Assembly: GCA_963724535.1 (NCBI GenBank)
Contig: CAVRVD010000008.1
Location: 19,212-83,211 of the forward strand
Direction: 5' to 3'
DNA length: 64,000 nucleotides
From: JADJPO01 sp963724535
GTDB taxonomy: Bacteria > Actinomycetota > Actinomycetes > Actinomycetales > Kineosporiaceae
Position numbers and translations under genes: made by a program. Under the pieces are notes generated by a model. It made no database searches, was not told where the DNA came from, and worked only from the letters and a program-made list of their open reading frames with translations. Positions within the stretch are counted from its first letter, which is position 1. Each line of letters opens with the position of its first letter. Shown here piece by piece: positions 42,067 through 51,022 of the stretch.

Positions 42067-43023
42067 TCAGAGGTGGTCGAGGCGTTCCAGGATCAGCCCC
42101 TCGCGCAGCGCCCAGGGGCAGATCTGCAGCGACTCCACCTCGAACAGGTCCATCGCGGCATCGGCCACGACCGCGCCGGCGGCCATCTGGTGGGCGCGGT
42201 TGGTCGATACGCCGGGCAGCTTGGCCAGCTCGGCGGTGGTCTTGGTGACCAGGTCGGGCAGCCGCTTGCCGAGCGTCGACAGCTCCAGGATGCGTGCCAC
42301 CCGAGGGCCCTTGGAGGCTGCGGCCGCACCACAGATCCGGGCCAGCGAGCGGAAGGTCTTGCTGGTGGCCACGGCGTGGTCGTAGGGGCCCAGGCGCAAC
42401 ACCCCGCCGGCGTTCTGCCCGATCTCGGTCCGCACGTGGGCGCGCAGCTCGGCGAACTGCTCGGCCCGGGGGTGACCACGACCGTGCCCCGCCCCCCGGG
42501 CCGGCCCGGTCGGGCCCAGCCAGTCCCGGGTCAGCCGGGCGGCGCCCAGGGGAAGGGACATCGCCACGTCAGGCGCCTCGTCGTCCCCCGCGGCGATCTC
42601 CAGCGAACCGCCGCCGATGTCCAGGACGAGGAGGCGCCCGGAGGACCATCCGAACCAGCGTCGGACGGCGAGGAAGGTGATCCGGGCCTCGTCGGTGCCG
42701 GTCAGCACCTGAAGGTCCACCCCGGTCTCGGAGCGGATCCGGTCGAGGGTCTCCTCGCCGTTGCCGGCGTCGCGGATCGCCGAGGTGGCGAAGGCGAGAA
42801 CCGATGAGCAGCCCTTGTCGGCGGCCGCCGCCTGGGCCCGGGTGACGAAGTCGACGAGGGCCTGCGCACCGGCTGGGGCGAGCTGGCCGGAGTCGTCGAT
42901 GTGCTCGGACAGCCGCAACGGCTCCTTGACCGAGTGCGCGGGCAGTGGGCGGGCGCCGCGGTGGGCATCGACGACCAGGAGGTGACCCGTGTTGGAACCG
43001 ATGTCCAGGACGGCCAGGCGCAT
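42067..43023 (-). CDS. Ppx/GppA phosphatase family protein (318 aa)
   Basis: Actin-like ATPase fold exopolyphosphatase or pppGpp phosphatase. LDIGSNTGHLLVVDAH is the phosphate-1 motif, LAFATSAIRDAGNGEE and LLVLDIGGGSLEIAAGDD are the next motifs. It is the short form without the C-terminal HD domain, like the actinobacterial Ppx1/Ppx2 proteins. ATG 43023 is used; the frame extends to 43140 without support. About 30 bases separate its stop from that of the glycosyltransferase. Confidence 0.9.
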   Translation of the reverse strand: MRLAVLDIGSNTGHLLVVDAHRGARPLPAHSVKEPLRLSEHIDDSGQLAPAGAQALVDFVTRAQAAAADKGCSSVLAFATSAIRDAGNGEETLDRIRSETGVDLQVLTGTDEARITFLAVRRWFGWSSGRLLVLDIGGGSLEIAAGDDEAPDVAMSLPLGAARLTRDWLGPTGPARGAGHGRGHPRAEQFAELRAHVRTEIGQNAGGVLRLGPYDHAVATSKTFRSLARICGAAAASKGPRVARILELSTLGKRLPDLVTKTTAELAKLPGVSTNRAHQMAAGAVVADAAMDLFEVESLQICPWALREGLILERLDHL

Positions 43024-43388
43024 CGAGCCAGCGTATCGAGCACCGGGGAGCGGCCCGTGACGTGCAAGGCCCCGTGACGGGACCGGACCAGGATGCGGAT
43101 CCGCGGGCGGCCACACCGTCCCACCAGCGATGTGTGACATGAAGTGGTTGATCCACTACCGAGGGTGCCGAGGTAGGGCGAGCAGCGCAGTTTTCGTCGT
43201 CCAGGAAGGGCATTCCGTCGCGGCGGCCTGCCGGGACCTCCCGCGGGCGGGTAGCGTCATCCGCGGCGGTTTGTGCCGGCATGCCCGGAGCCCGCCGTCG
43301 GCGAGGACGGTGCCCCGACCCGGCCGACCCACCGGTCCGACCCGCCCGGCGGTTCCGCCCACCGACCCACCTGAGAGGACGGCGCGCC
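43024..43388. other. Intergenic region between Ppx and FHA genes
   Basis: 365 bases between divergent genes. I see no gene-like codon pattern on either strand. A small dyad AGTGG-TTGAT-CCACT lies at 43143-43157 in a part with lower GC (about 43125-43210), the most likely promoter zone for both directions. Nothing else stands out. Confidence 0.45.
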
Positions 43389-44708
43389 ATGAGTTCGGGG
43401 GCGACATACTCGCCCGGCGCCTGGTTCGCGCTGGTCACCCCGTCGGCGGCGGTGCTGGTGGACCCCGAGCTGCCCAGTGACCGTCTCGACGAGCTGTGGC
43501 ATGCGGTGCAGTCGGGGGAGGGGGCGGCCCGGGCGCTGTCGGTGATCGCCGAGGGCAACCCGCGAGTGATGCCCGCGTTCGCCCTGGCTGCCGTCGAGTC
43601 GAAGGGGGTCCGGCTGGTCGTCCGGGGCAGGATCGCGGTGACCGTTCAGTCCCGTACCGGAGAGGTGCGTCAGATCTCGGTGCCCGCGGGCCGCAGCCCG
43701 TACGAGGAGTGGCTGAGCACCACCGACACCGTGTGGTTCGTCCGGCCCGGGGCGCGCCCGGACGGGGTGGCGCTGCCGATCGTCGCTGCCGCCGTCCTGG
43801 CGGACGTGCTCGCCTGGCAGCCGATGCCCGGGATGGACGGCTGGGCCGTGGTGGCCTCGGGGCAGCGGTCCCGCACGGTCGAGGCGCCGCCGATCGTGGC
43901 GGCCCCGGCCCGCGCGGACACACCGCAGACCGAGCCGGACGTCGAGGAGCCCCCCGCGGCGCTCGCGGACACCGTGGCCTCCCGGCGTCGGTCGCCGCAG
44001 GAGATCCGGGCGGCGACCGGGCGGACATCGGCCGGCCTCGGCTCGCACCTGCGGCGCCGGTATGGAGCCTGGGACTGGTCGCTGCCTGATCGTGCCGCCG
44101 CATCGGTGCCGCAGGCCCGCAACGGCACTGACGAGCCGGACGTCGAGCCGAACGTCGAGCCTTACGTCGAGCCGGACGACGTGGCGCCTGCGCCGTCTCC
44201 CGAGCTGCCCGCCCAGCCCGCGTCGTCCGAGGTGCTGTCTCAGGCAGAGCTGTCTCAGGCAGAGCTGTCTCAGGCAGAGCCGTCCGACCAGCCACCCGCG
44301 GAGCCCGCCGCGCCGGAACGCGTCGAGCCCGAACCGGGCGCTGAGCAGCCGGTCACCTACGGGATGCTGCGGTTCAGCGACGGCAAGCAGGTCCGGATCG
44401 CCGGCCCGGTGATCATCGGCCGGGCGCCGTCGCAGGCCGGCAACGGCCGGGACCGCCCGGCGCAGCTGGTGACCGTACCCGGTGCCGGGCGGGGCCTCTC
44501 GCGCAACCACGTCCGAATCGACGTCGGGGTCGGCGGCCTGTTCGTGATCGACCTGGGGTCGCGCAACGGCAGCTCGCTGGAGGCGACGGGCAGCGCCCCG
44601 GTACGGATGGACGCCTGGGTGCCCTACCCGTTGCGTCCCGGCATGACCCTGAGCTTCGCCGACTCCTCCTGCGTGTTCGGCGAGGAGGAGGGGCCGGCCC
44701 CGCAATGA
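43389..44708 (+). CDS. FHA domain protein (439 aa)
   Basis: Phosphothreonine-reader. The N-terminal domain (about residues 1-155) opens SPGAWFALVTPSAAVLVDPE and is a conserved region without a name I know. An acidic disordered middle carries 12-bp-type repeats (SQAELSQAELSQAE near 44235-44280 and EPDVEPNVEPYVEPD). The C-terminal FHA domain (about 345-435) has IIGRAPS, LSRNHVRIDV and DLGSRNGSS, the usual phosphopeptide loops. It converges on a second FHA gene 9 bases away. A role downstream of Ser/Thr kinases is likely, though no kinase gene is in this window. Confidence 0.85.
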   Translation: MSSGATYSPGAWFALVTPSAAVLVDPELPSDRLDELWHAVQSGEGAARALSVIAEGNPRVMPAFALAAVESKGVRLVVRGRIAVTVQSRTGEVRQISVPAGRSPYEEWLSTTDTVWFVRPGARPDGVALPIVAAAVLADVLAWQPMPGMDGWAVVASGQRSRTVEAPPIVAAPARADTPQTEPDVEEPPAALADTVASRRRSPQEIRAATGRTSAGLGSHLRRRYGAWDWSLPDRAAASVPQARNGTDEPDVEPNVEPYVEPDDVAPAPSPELPAQPASSEVLSQAELSQAELSQAEPSDQPPAEPAAPERVEPEPGAEQPVTYGMLRFSDGKQVRIAGPVIIGRAPSQAGNGRDRPAQLVTVPGAGRGLSRNHVRIDVGVGGLFVIDLGSRNGSSLEATGSAPVRMDAWVPYPLRPGMTLSFADSSCVFGEEEGPAPQ

Positions 44709-44717
44709 GGTTCGGTC

Positions 44718-45896
44718 TCAGCCGGGCAGTCGGGTGAAGGTGAGCACCCGCTCACCGATCAGCACCCGGGCACTCGGCGCGATCACCGTGCGCTCGCCGG
44801 CGGGCACCGGGCGCAGTGCGCCGCGACCATCGTCGATCCAGGTGCCGTTGGTGGAGTTCCGGTCGGTCACCCACAGCCCGGCGTCGTCCACCTCGACCGC
44901 CAGGTGGGTCTTGGAGACCGACAGGGTCGGGTCGTTGACGGTGAGCACCTCGGCGTGGCCGTCCTGGGCGCCCCGGGTCGGCGCCCGGCCGATGATCAGC
45001 AGCCGGTCGAGGGTGGCCTCCTCGCCGGTGTCCACCCGGACGGCGTACCGCTGCCGCCGGGCCACGGTGCGGCCGGCGACGGTGGCCGGCGCCGCGGTGC
45101 CGAGGTCGTCGGCGGAGCTGTCCGGCTTGGGGCTGGGCACGCCGTCCGGCTGCACCGCGTCCCGCGGGGAGCGGAAGGCGCTCGGCAGCCGGGAGGAGCC
45201 GTTGGACCCGTTGTCGGAGTGCTGCTCCCGGGCGTGCATCGGCTGGAACGACGGCGCCGGCCCGGCCGGCGGCGCCGGCTGGTCGACCGGGTCCGCGGAC
45301 GGGCCCGGGGGCGCGTGCGGGGGAAGCAGCGGCGGCGGGATCAGCTCGGAGAACTCGTCGCGGCGGGCCGAGCCGCGTCGGGCCTCGGCGCTGACTGGCT
45401 CGGCGGGGGAGCGCAGGTCGATGACGTCGGGCCGCAGGGGTGGCGCCGACGGGAGGAGCGAGGGGCCGTGGGGGGCGTCGGTGGAGGCCGGGTGGGTGGC
45501 TGCCGAGGGCGGCAGGGGGGACAGCGCCTGCGGCACCGGCCGTGGCCCGAAGGTGGACACGCGGGCGGCCTCCGGGATCCGGCCGAGCTGGACCATGGCG
45601 GCGTGCAGGTCCTCGTCGAGGGTGCCCTCGAGCAACAGCTCGGCGCCGATCCGGGCCTCGATCACGGCGACCCGGCAGACCTCGGTGCGACGGACGAAGA
45701 GCGGGATGACGAGGAAGCCGGTCGCGCTGGCCCACGTCGGCCGGTAGCGGCGGATGATCCGGAAGGTCATCGGCCCGGCGGGTTCGGCCTCGCAGTCACG
45801 GCTCGTGGAGACCAGCTCGAGGATCAGGCGCCCGGCTTCGGGAACGCTGCACGGAACGGGGATCCGTTCCCGGACGAAGTGCCCTGCGGCTGCCAT
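44718..45896 (-). CDS. FHA domain protein (392 aa)
   Basis: The N-terminal region (residues 1-115: FVRERIPVPCSVPEAGRLIL … FRIIRRYRPTWASATGFLV) resembles the effector region of other actinobacterial FHA proteins. A Pro/Ser-rich linker follows. The C-terminal FHA domain has LIIGRAPT, LSVSKTHLAVEV and DRNSTNGTWIDDG. ATG 45896 follows CGGGAGGGAGGACC, a strong ribosome site. It is convergent with the FHA gene at 43389, and the two share the GRAP-type start of the domain. Confidence 0.87.
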   Translation of the reverse strand: MAAAGHFVRERIPVPCSVPEAGRLILELVSTSRDCEAEPAGPMTFRIIRRYRPTWASATGFLVIPLFVRRTEVCRVAVIEARIGAELLLEGTLDEDLHAAMVQLGRIPEAARVSTFGPRPVPQALSPLPPSAATHPASTDAPHGPSLLPSAPPLRPDVIDLRSPAEPVSAEARRGSARRDEFSELIPPPLLPPHAPPGPSADPVDQPAPPAGPAPSFQPMHAREQHSDNGSNGSSRLPSAFRSPRDAVQPDGVPSPKPDSSADDLGTAAPATVAGRTVARRQRYAVRVDTGEEATLDRLLIIGRAPTRGAQDGHAEVLTVNDPTLSVSKTHLAVEVDDAGLWVTDRNSTNGTWIDDGRGALRPVPAGERTVIAPSARVLIGERVLTFTRLPG

Positions 45897-46061
45897 GGTC
45901 CTCCCTCCCGAGACTCCCCGCCGGCCTCACGTCGAGGGGTGTGTCGGTCGCTGCGCGTGGGTAAGTTCCCCGCGTCGCTGCCCATTGTCGCGCATGCCAG
46001 CGGCAAGGGAACCCACGCAGAGCGAGAAGAGCCCTGGTTGGCGGGTTGATGCCTGACCCAC

Positions 46062-46083
46062 TATCACCGCGTAGGGGGTGATA
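46062..46083. promoter_or_regulatory. Palindrome TATCACC-N8-GGTGATA
   Basis: Seven-base arms (46062-46068, 46077-46083), with further near-matched CAC/GTG flanks, in the gap upstream of the two-component genes and the second FHA gene. Size and symmetry are those of an operator. No second copy seen, so the binding protein cannot be named. Confidence 0.4.
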
Positions 46084-46161
46084 TGTGGGGAGGACTGATC
46101 ACTCAGGAGTACGGATGATTACCTTCGGTTCGTCGGGAGACCGGAGTCCCGTTCGGCCAGC

Positions 46162-46407
46162 ATGTGGCCCATGCAGCAGTCAGCGGTGCGCCCTTCCCGC
46201 GGCCCCACGTCGCCGTCCCATCCTGGTCCGGCCGGCCCGCTCTCTGCGGCGTGGCCGGTGACCGAGGTCGACGAGGGGCGGCCGGGGCGCGTGGTGTTCC
46301 GGGGCGCAGGACGACGGACGCCGGTCGGCCCAGCGGGCCACCTCGCGCCGGCTCGCGTGGGGGCGTTGCGCAGCTACCTGGACGAGCTGGCCCTCGGCTG
46401 CCGCTGA
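46162..46407 (+). CDS. Possible small protein (81 aa), doubtful
   Basis: The C-terminal half (VTEVDEGRPGRVVFRGAGRR … LRSYLDELALGCR) has natural composition and good GC at third positions. The N-terminal half is Pro/Ser-rich and the ATG lacks a ribosome site. It could also be an accidental frame in high-GC DNA. No recognised family. Confidence 0.2.
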   Translation: MWPMQQSAVRPSRGPTSPSHPGPAGPLSAAWPVTEVDEGRPGRVVFRGAGRRTPVGPAGHLAPARVGALRSYLDELALGCR

Positions 46408-46434
46408 CCTCGGCGCGTGGGTCTGGCGGTCTGG

Positions 46435-47097
46435 CTAGTCGCTGCCCGGCTCGACGACACCGTTCTCGTAGGCGAAGATCACCGCCTGAACCCGGTCGCG
46501 CAGGCCGAGCTTGCCCAGGACGGCGGACACATGCGTCTTGACCGTGGCCTCACTGACGAACAGCGCCTGGCCGATCTCGGCGTTCGACCCGCCCCGGGCG
46601 AGCAGCTCGAGCACTTGCCGTTCCCGCCCGGAGAGCCGGTGCACGGTGTCGGTCGGCGTCGGGCGACGCCGCTGCCGGGCGAACTCGTGCACCACCCTGC
46701 GGGTCACCGACGGCGAGAGCAGGGCCTCACCGCGGGCCACCACCCGGATCGCCGTGATCAGGTCCTCCGGCGGAGCGGTCTTGACCAGGAATCCGCTGGC
46801 GCCCAGCCGCAGTGCCTCGAAGACGTAGTCGTCCTGTTCGAACGTGGTCAGGATGAGCACCCGCGTCTGGATGCGCGGGTCCGCGAGCACCTGGCGGGTG
46901 GCCTCCAGCCCGTCCATACCGGGCATCTGGATGTCCATCAGGACGACGTCGGGCCGGTGTCGCCGGACCTGCTCGACGGCGCTCGCGCCGTCCTCGGCCT
47001 CGGCGACCACTCTGATGTCGGGCTCGGACTCCAGGATCAGCCGGAAGCCGCCGCGCACCAGCGCCTGGTCGTCCGCGAGCAGCACCGTGATCGTCAT
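46435..47097 (-). CDS. NarL/FixJ family response regulator (220 aa)
   Basis: Receiver domain at residues 1-120 with DD near the start (VLLADDQALVRGG), phospho-acceptor Asp in PDVVLMDIQMPGMDG and Lys in LVKTAPPEDL. A LuxR-type helix-turn-helix occupies the C-terminal 65 residues (LSGRERQVLELLARGGSNAE and VSEATVKTHVSAVLGKL). ATG 47097 overlaps the histidine kinase stop by four bases, so the pair is an operon. Signal and targets unknown. Confidence 0.94.
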   Translation of the reverse strand: MTITVLLADDQALVRGGFRLILESEPDIRVVAEAEDGASAVEQVRRHRPDVVLMDIQMPGMDGLEATRQVLADPRIQTRVLILTTFEQDDYVFEALRLGASGFLVKTAPPEDLITAIRVVARGEALLSPSVTRRVVHEFARQRRRPTPTDTVHRLSGRERQVLELLARGGSNAEIGQALFVSEATVKTHVSAVLGKLGLRDRVQAVIFAYENGVVEPGSD

Positions 47098-48305
47098 GAC
47101 CCGTTGCCCCGCAGCACCGCGCGCACCCGGTAGCCGCCGTCCGGTCGCGGCCCGGCCTCCAGCGTGCCTCCGTGCACGCTGACCCGCTCCCGCATCCCGA
47201 CCAGGCCGTTGCCGCCGTCATGTCCCGGCCTGGCCGAGGTGGCGGCGCCGTCGTCCAGCACCTCGACCTCGACCAGGCCGTCCCGATAGCGGACGGCGAC
47301 CTCGGCCCGGGTCGCCCCCGCGTGCTTGATGGTGTTCGTCAGCGCCTCCTGCACGATCCGGTAGGCGGACAGCTCCACGCCCGCCGGCAGCGGACGCTGC
47401 CTGCCCTCGATCGTGAGGCCGACTGGTAGACCGGCCTGCTCCACGCCCGCGAGCAGACGGGGCAGCTCCGCCATCCGGGGTTGGGGTGCGAGGTCACGCG
47501 GTTCCTCCTGACGCAGCACGCCGATCAGCTGCTGCAGGTCCACGATGGCATCCCGTCCCGCCTCCTCCACCGAGCCGATCGCCTGGAGCGCGGCGTCCGG
47601 ACGGGTGTGGAAGAGCCGGCGCGACGCCGCGGCCTGCACTGCCATCACGCTCACGTGGTGGGCGACCACGTCGTGCAGCTCGCGGGCGATGCGCACCCGT
47701 TCCTCGAGGACGGCCTGCCGGGACCGCGCGTCCCGTTCGGCGGCCAGTTCGGCGTTGCGCACCTGCAGCACCGACCGGTACTCCCGCAGCCGGCGCGTCA
47801 TCGTGCCCAGTGACCAGCCGAGGGCGAACGGGAGCCAGACGAACAGCACACTCGCGATGGTGCGGGAGGGGGCGAACGGGCCTTCCCGAGTGCCGGCGAA
47901 CAGGGCCGCGCCGCCGACGACGGTCACGGTGACGATGAAGGACCACCGGGCCAGCGGTTGCCGGCCGTGGGCGGCCGCGGAGTAGACGGCGATGCCCAGG
48001 GCGACCCAGGCGCCGATCTCGTTGATCTCGCCGACCGGCCAGTAGAGGAAGAAATGCACCGCCATCACAGTCATCACGGCCACGGGCCAGCGACGGCGGG
48101 CAGCCAGCGGAGCCATGAAGAGGACCGCCCAGCCGACGATCACGCCCGTCGTCGGTACTCCGGGCCCGGCGAAGGGCACCACCAGGGCCAGGATGGTGAC
48201 GACCTCGAGCAGGGCGAGACCACCGGCCAGCAGCACGTCCTGGATCCGCACGTCCTGGAGCACCGGGTGCCTCAGCACCGTCTCCCGCAGCCGCACGAGG
48301 TTCAC
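47094..48305 (-). CDS. Sensor histidine kinase, NarL-partner type (403 aa)
   Basis: About five to six N-terminal membrane helices (LLAGGLALLEVVTILALVVP; GVIVGWAVLFMAPLA; MAVHFFLYW; and more). A HisKA_3 domain has the phosphorylated His in RIARELHDVVAHHVSVMAVQ, and a C-terminal ATPase domain has YRIVQEALTNTIKHAGATRAE and GGNGLVGMRERVSVHGG. Typical of membrane-sensing kinases without a large outer domain. GTG 48305 is chosen as the position where the frame enters the conserved VRLRETVLRHP stretch. It precedes and overlaps the regulator. Confidence 0.92.
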   Translation of the reverse strand: MNLVRLRETVLRHPVLQDVRIQDVLLAGGLALLEVVTILALVVPFAGPGVPTTGVIVGWAVLFMAPLAARRRWPVAVMTVMAVHFFLYWPVGEINEIGAWVALGIAVYSAAAHGRQPLARWSFIVTVTVVGGAALFAGTREGPFAPSRTIASVLFVWLPFALGWSLGTMTRRLREYRSVLQVRNAELAAERDARSRQAVLEERVRIARELHDVVAHHVSVMAVQAAASRRLFHTRPDAALQAIGSVEEAGRDAIVDLQQLIGVLRQEEPRDLAPQPRMAELPRLLAGVEQAGLPVGLTIEGRQRPLPAGVELSAYRIVQEALTNTIKHAGATRAEVAVRYRDGLVEVEVLDDGAATSARPGHDGGNGLVGMRERVSVHGGTLEAGPRPDGGYRVRAVLRGNGS

Positions 48306-48515
48306 CCCGTGAGCGTAGGGAGGTGTCCCGGTCCGACGCATCGGTCTCAGGGCGGAGGGCGGCTCGTCCGCGGGGGCGGGATTGTGCCGCCTGGGGAGGG
48401 TGCAGAGCCCGACCAGCGGCCGACCCGGTCACTGCTCGGCGCCCGATGCCGGGACGGGTGGGGCGTTCCTAGCGTCGGCGGGATCTGCAGAAAACCCGAT
48501 GCCGAGGAGATCGAC

Positions 48516-49994
48516 ATGCGTGTCACCACCGTCAATGAGTCACCCTTGCCGGACGCCGCGGGCGCAGCCGGGCCGAGCCGGGCGCGCGTCGTCCGTGGGT
48601 GGCTGCTGGCCGGCGCCTACTGCCTCCTCGCCGCCACCATGGTGCTGGGCGCCCTCCCCCCACTCGTCGTCGTGCCGGTTCTCGGCGCGCTGCTGGCGGG
48701 CGCAGCCGCGCCGAGCCGCGGGGTGTCGTCCCGGGCGGTCACCTGGTCGCGGCGGACGGCGGCGGCCGCTGCCGGGATGGGGGTGGGCGGCGCCGTCCTG
48801 GTCGGGGTGCCGATGGCGATGGGGCTGCTGCTGCCGAATCTGCCGCTGGAGGTGGTGCAAGCCCTGTCCGCCGCGCGCTGGGTGGTCGTCGCGGCAGCGC
48901 TTGCCCTGCCGTTCGCGATGTCGCAGTCGACACGGGACATTGCTGACGCCGGCCGATCTGTCATCACCCGGCGCAACCTGGTGCTGGCGGTCGCCTCGGC
49001 GATCGTCGTGCTGGATGCCCACTTCAACGGGCGGTCGTTCGTCGTGCTGCTGAACGTGGCCGTGTTCGTGCCCATCGTGCTGGCCGTGCAACGGCTCTCG
49101 GCCGCCCGAGGTGGTGGCGTGCGGGTCCGGCTCGGGCAGGCGCTGAACGAGATCGTGTTCTGGGCGTTGCTCGCCGCGGCCACGCTCGTCGGGACGTTCG
49201 ATCTGCTGGGCACCCTGGGCTCGCTGCCGGTGACGGCGACGTCCCTGCGGACGGCGGTTCTGGTGATGTGCGCGGTGGGTGCGCTCGTCTCGCTGATCCC
49301 CGGGCGCCGGCTGCTGGCGGCGACCAACGTGATGGCCATCGCCGGGTCGGCGTTCCTGGCCAGCCAGCTGGTCGGGATCTACCACGGCCCCGTGGATGCG
49401 GTGACCCTTTCCGCACCGGTCCGGGGCGAGTGGTTCGTCGGCCAGGGCGGGCGCGCCGCACTGGTCAATGGCCATCGGGCAGCGTTCGTGCAGGACGACG
49501 CGCTGGACATCGCCAAGGTGGTGGACGGGCAGAGCTACCGCGGCGATGCGTCACGGCTGGAGAGCTACTACTGCTACGGCGAGCCGGTGCTGGCCCCCGC
49601 GGCAGGGCGGGTCGTGAACGTGGAGGCGGACATGCCCGATCAGTGGATCGGGTCGATGGACGCACAGAACCCGGCGGGCAACCACGTGGTGATCGACATC
49701 GGTGGTGGCCGGTATTCCGGGCTCGCTCATCTGCGGCCCGGCAGCGTCGCCGTTCGGGTGGGCGACACCGTGCGCCAAGGACAGCAGATCGGCGAGGTGG
49801 GCAACTCCGGCAACACCACCGAGCCGCATCTGCACATGCAGATCCAGAACTTCCCTGGCTACGACGTGATCACGCCTCCGGTCGGTGCCCGCACGTACCC
49901 GTGGCTGCTACCGGACGTCACCGTGACCCGCTTGGGTCACTCGAGCCGGCCGGACGCCGCCGACCTGCGCCGGGGTGACTACTTCGCCAGCTGA
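48516..49994 (+). CDS. Polytopic membrane protein with M23 (LytM) peptidase domain (492 aa)
   Basis: About eight to nine membrane helices in the first 310 residues, then an outer M23 domain. The domain shows NGHRAAFVQDDALDIAKV (His and Asp positions of the first zinc-binding stretch), YCYGEPVLAPAAGRVV, VRQGQQIGEVGNSGNTTEPH and HLHMQI, the terminal HxH. Fusing a multipass membrane unit to a LytM domain is unusual compared with the normal single-anchor forms. The wide spacing in the first metal motif leaves catalysis uncertain. ATG 48516 follows GAGGAGA. It is divergent from the histidine kinase, with 210 bases between, so this may be its target. Confidence 0.82.
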   Translation: MRVTTVNESPLPDAAGAAGPSRARVVRGWLLAGAYCLLAATMVLGALPPLVVVPVLGALLAGAAAPSRGVSSRAVTWSRRTAAAAAGMGVGGAVLVGVPMAMGLLLPNLPLEVVQALSAARWVVVAAALALPFAMSQSTRDIADAGRSVITRRNLVLAVASAIVVLDAHFNGRSFVVLLNVAVFVPIVLAVQRLSAARGGGVRVRLGQALNEIVFWALLAAATLVGTFDLLGTLGSLPVTATSLRTAVLVMCAVGALVSLIPGRRLLAATNVMAIAGSAFLASQLVGIYHGPVDAVTLSAPVRGEWFVGQGGRAALVNGHRAAFVQDDALDIAKVVDGQSYRGDASRLESYYCYGEPVLAPAAGRVVNVEADMPDQWIGSMDAQNPAGNHVVIDIGGGRYSGLAHLRPGSVAVRVGDTVRQGQQIGEVGNSGNTTEPHLHMQIQNFPGYDVITPPVGARTYPWLLPDVTVTRLGHSSRPDAADLRRGDYFAS

Positions 49995-50012
49995 CACGAC
50001 AGAACGCACGGG

Positions 50013-50777
50013 TCACAGCGAGGCCAGGAGGTCCACGACGTCGTGGGCACAACCCCATCCGATCGTGATGCCGGAGCCGCCGTGACCGTAGTTGTGGATC
50101 ACGGGCACCGGCGGCTCGTCCGTGTCGAGCTCGAGTCTGACCTCGCGCCGACGGGATGCTCCTCGTCGCGCACCGAAAGGGCGAGCCCGGGGTTGGCGAC
50201 ACGGACGATCTGGCCCCGCACGGGGTAGGTCGTCCCGTCACCCACCAGGCCGCCCGCCGCGAGTCCGGCGGCGTTGACCACCACGTCAGGCGACAGGTCC
50301 ACCAGGTCGCCGAGATGAGACACGCGGCGAGAGGTGAGATCGACGTTCCGCGAGATGACGCGTCGGAGCAGATCAGGCAGGTAGAGCGGCATCTCCACCA
50401 GCGGCACCGCGTAGCGCAGGCCGTACCGGTAGCCGGGCGGCAGCTCATCGGGCCGGGCGCTGCGGACGTCGCCGACAGCGGCCGCCCAGGGCTGCTGTTC
50501 GGGCTGGGTGCCGGAACAGGCTCATCGACTCCCGGACGAACGCTCCCGGCCGCCCAGCGCGCGCCTCCTCCATCAGCGCGGTGAAGGTCAGGTCACTCCA
50601 GCGGGCGACGGCCTTGTGCGGCCCCGCCGAGGTGGGAAACCAGACCGCAGCGGCCAGGTGAGAGGTCGTCGCCTCGATCGGGTCGGCGCTGACCACCGTC
50701 ACCCGGTGTCCGGCCTCGGTCAGGCGCAGGGCGCAGGTCAGCCCAGAGATGCCCGCGCCAAGCACGACGACTCTCAC
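50013..50777 (-). pseudogene. D-amino-acid oxidase, frameshifted and internally deleted
   Basis: FAD-dependent amine oxidase remnant. Frame 1 (50777 down to about 50512) encodes RVVVLGAGISGLTCALRL and WFPTSAGPHKAVARWSD. A shift by one base at about 50512 moves to a frame with EQQPWAAAVGDVRSARPDEL, PLVEMPLYLPDLLRRV and VVVNAAGLAAGGLVGD. Frame 1 returns near 50135 with EVRLELD, VIHNYGHGGSGITIGWGCAH and a stop. Between HPVGAR and EVRLE the block of about 65-75 residues that normally holds the PRSDD and GGT segments is absent. The gene is therefore dead even if the first shift were an error. Confidence 0.8.
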
Positions 50778-50949
50778 GACGCCAGTGTGCCGTCCGGCAC
50801 CCCAGGACTCGTTCGCCCGACGCCCTTGCGCCTCGGGGCCCTCCGGCGTCCGAGGAACTGGGCCGCTACCCTGAGCGGTGCTGTCGGGAGGGCGTCACGC
50901 ACGCGACCCGGTCCACCGGGTTCCATGTCGTGACTCCTTTCGGGTTGCT

Positions 50950-51022
50950 GCCCTCGTAGCTCAGGGGATAGAGCAACGGTTTCCTAAACCGTGTGTCGCA
51001 GGTTCGATTCCTGCCGGGGGCA
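50950..51022 (+). tRNA. tRNA-Arg (anticodon CCT)
   Basis: 73 bases. Acceptor GCCCTCG (50950-50956) pairs with CGGGGGC (51015-51021), discriminator A at 51022. The D arm is GCTC…GAGC, the anticodon arm ACGGT-TTCCTAA-ACCGT with CCT at the anticodon, and the T arm is gcagg-TTCGATT-cctgc. It reads AGG codons, which are rare in high-GC genomes. The CCA end is not encoded beyond CC. It marks the change from conserved genes to accessory genes on its right side; such tRNA genes are frequent integration sites. Confidence 0.96.

Larger units (their letters stand above)
45897..46434. other. Intergenic region with palindrome and doubtful small frames
   Basis: 538 bases. Contains a promoter-like lower-GC part (46030-46140), a TATCACC/GGTGATA palindrome and two small rightward frames. 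One starts at ATG 46114 after AGGAG and ends 46260 with an Arg-rich product; the other is at 46162-46407. Neither has family features, and they overlap in different frames, so at most one is real. Confidence 0.4.

Noticed and set aside
43130..43480. Small rightward frame before the first FHA gene
   Set aside because: Pro/Arg-rich without a ribosome site, overlapping the FHA start; codon use does not support it.
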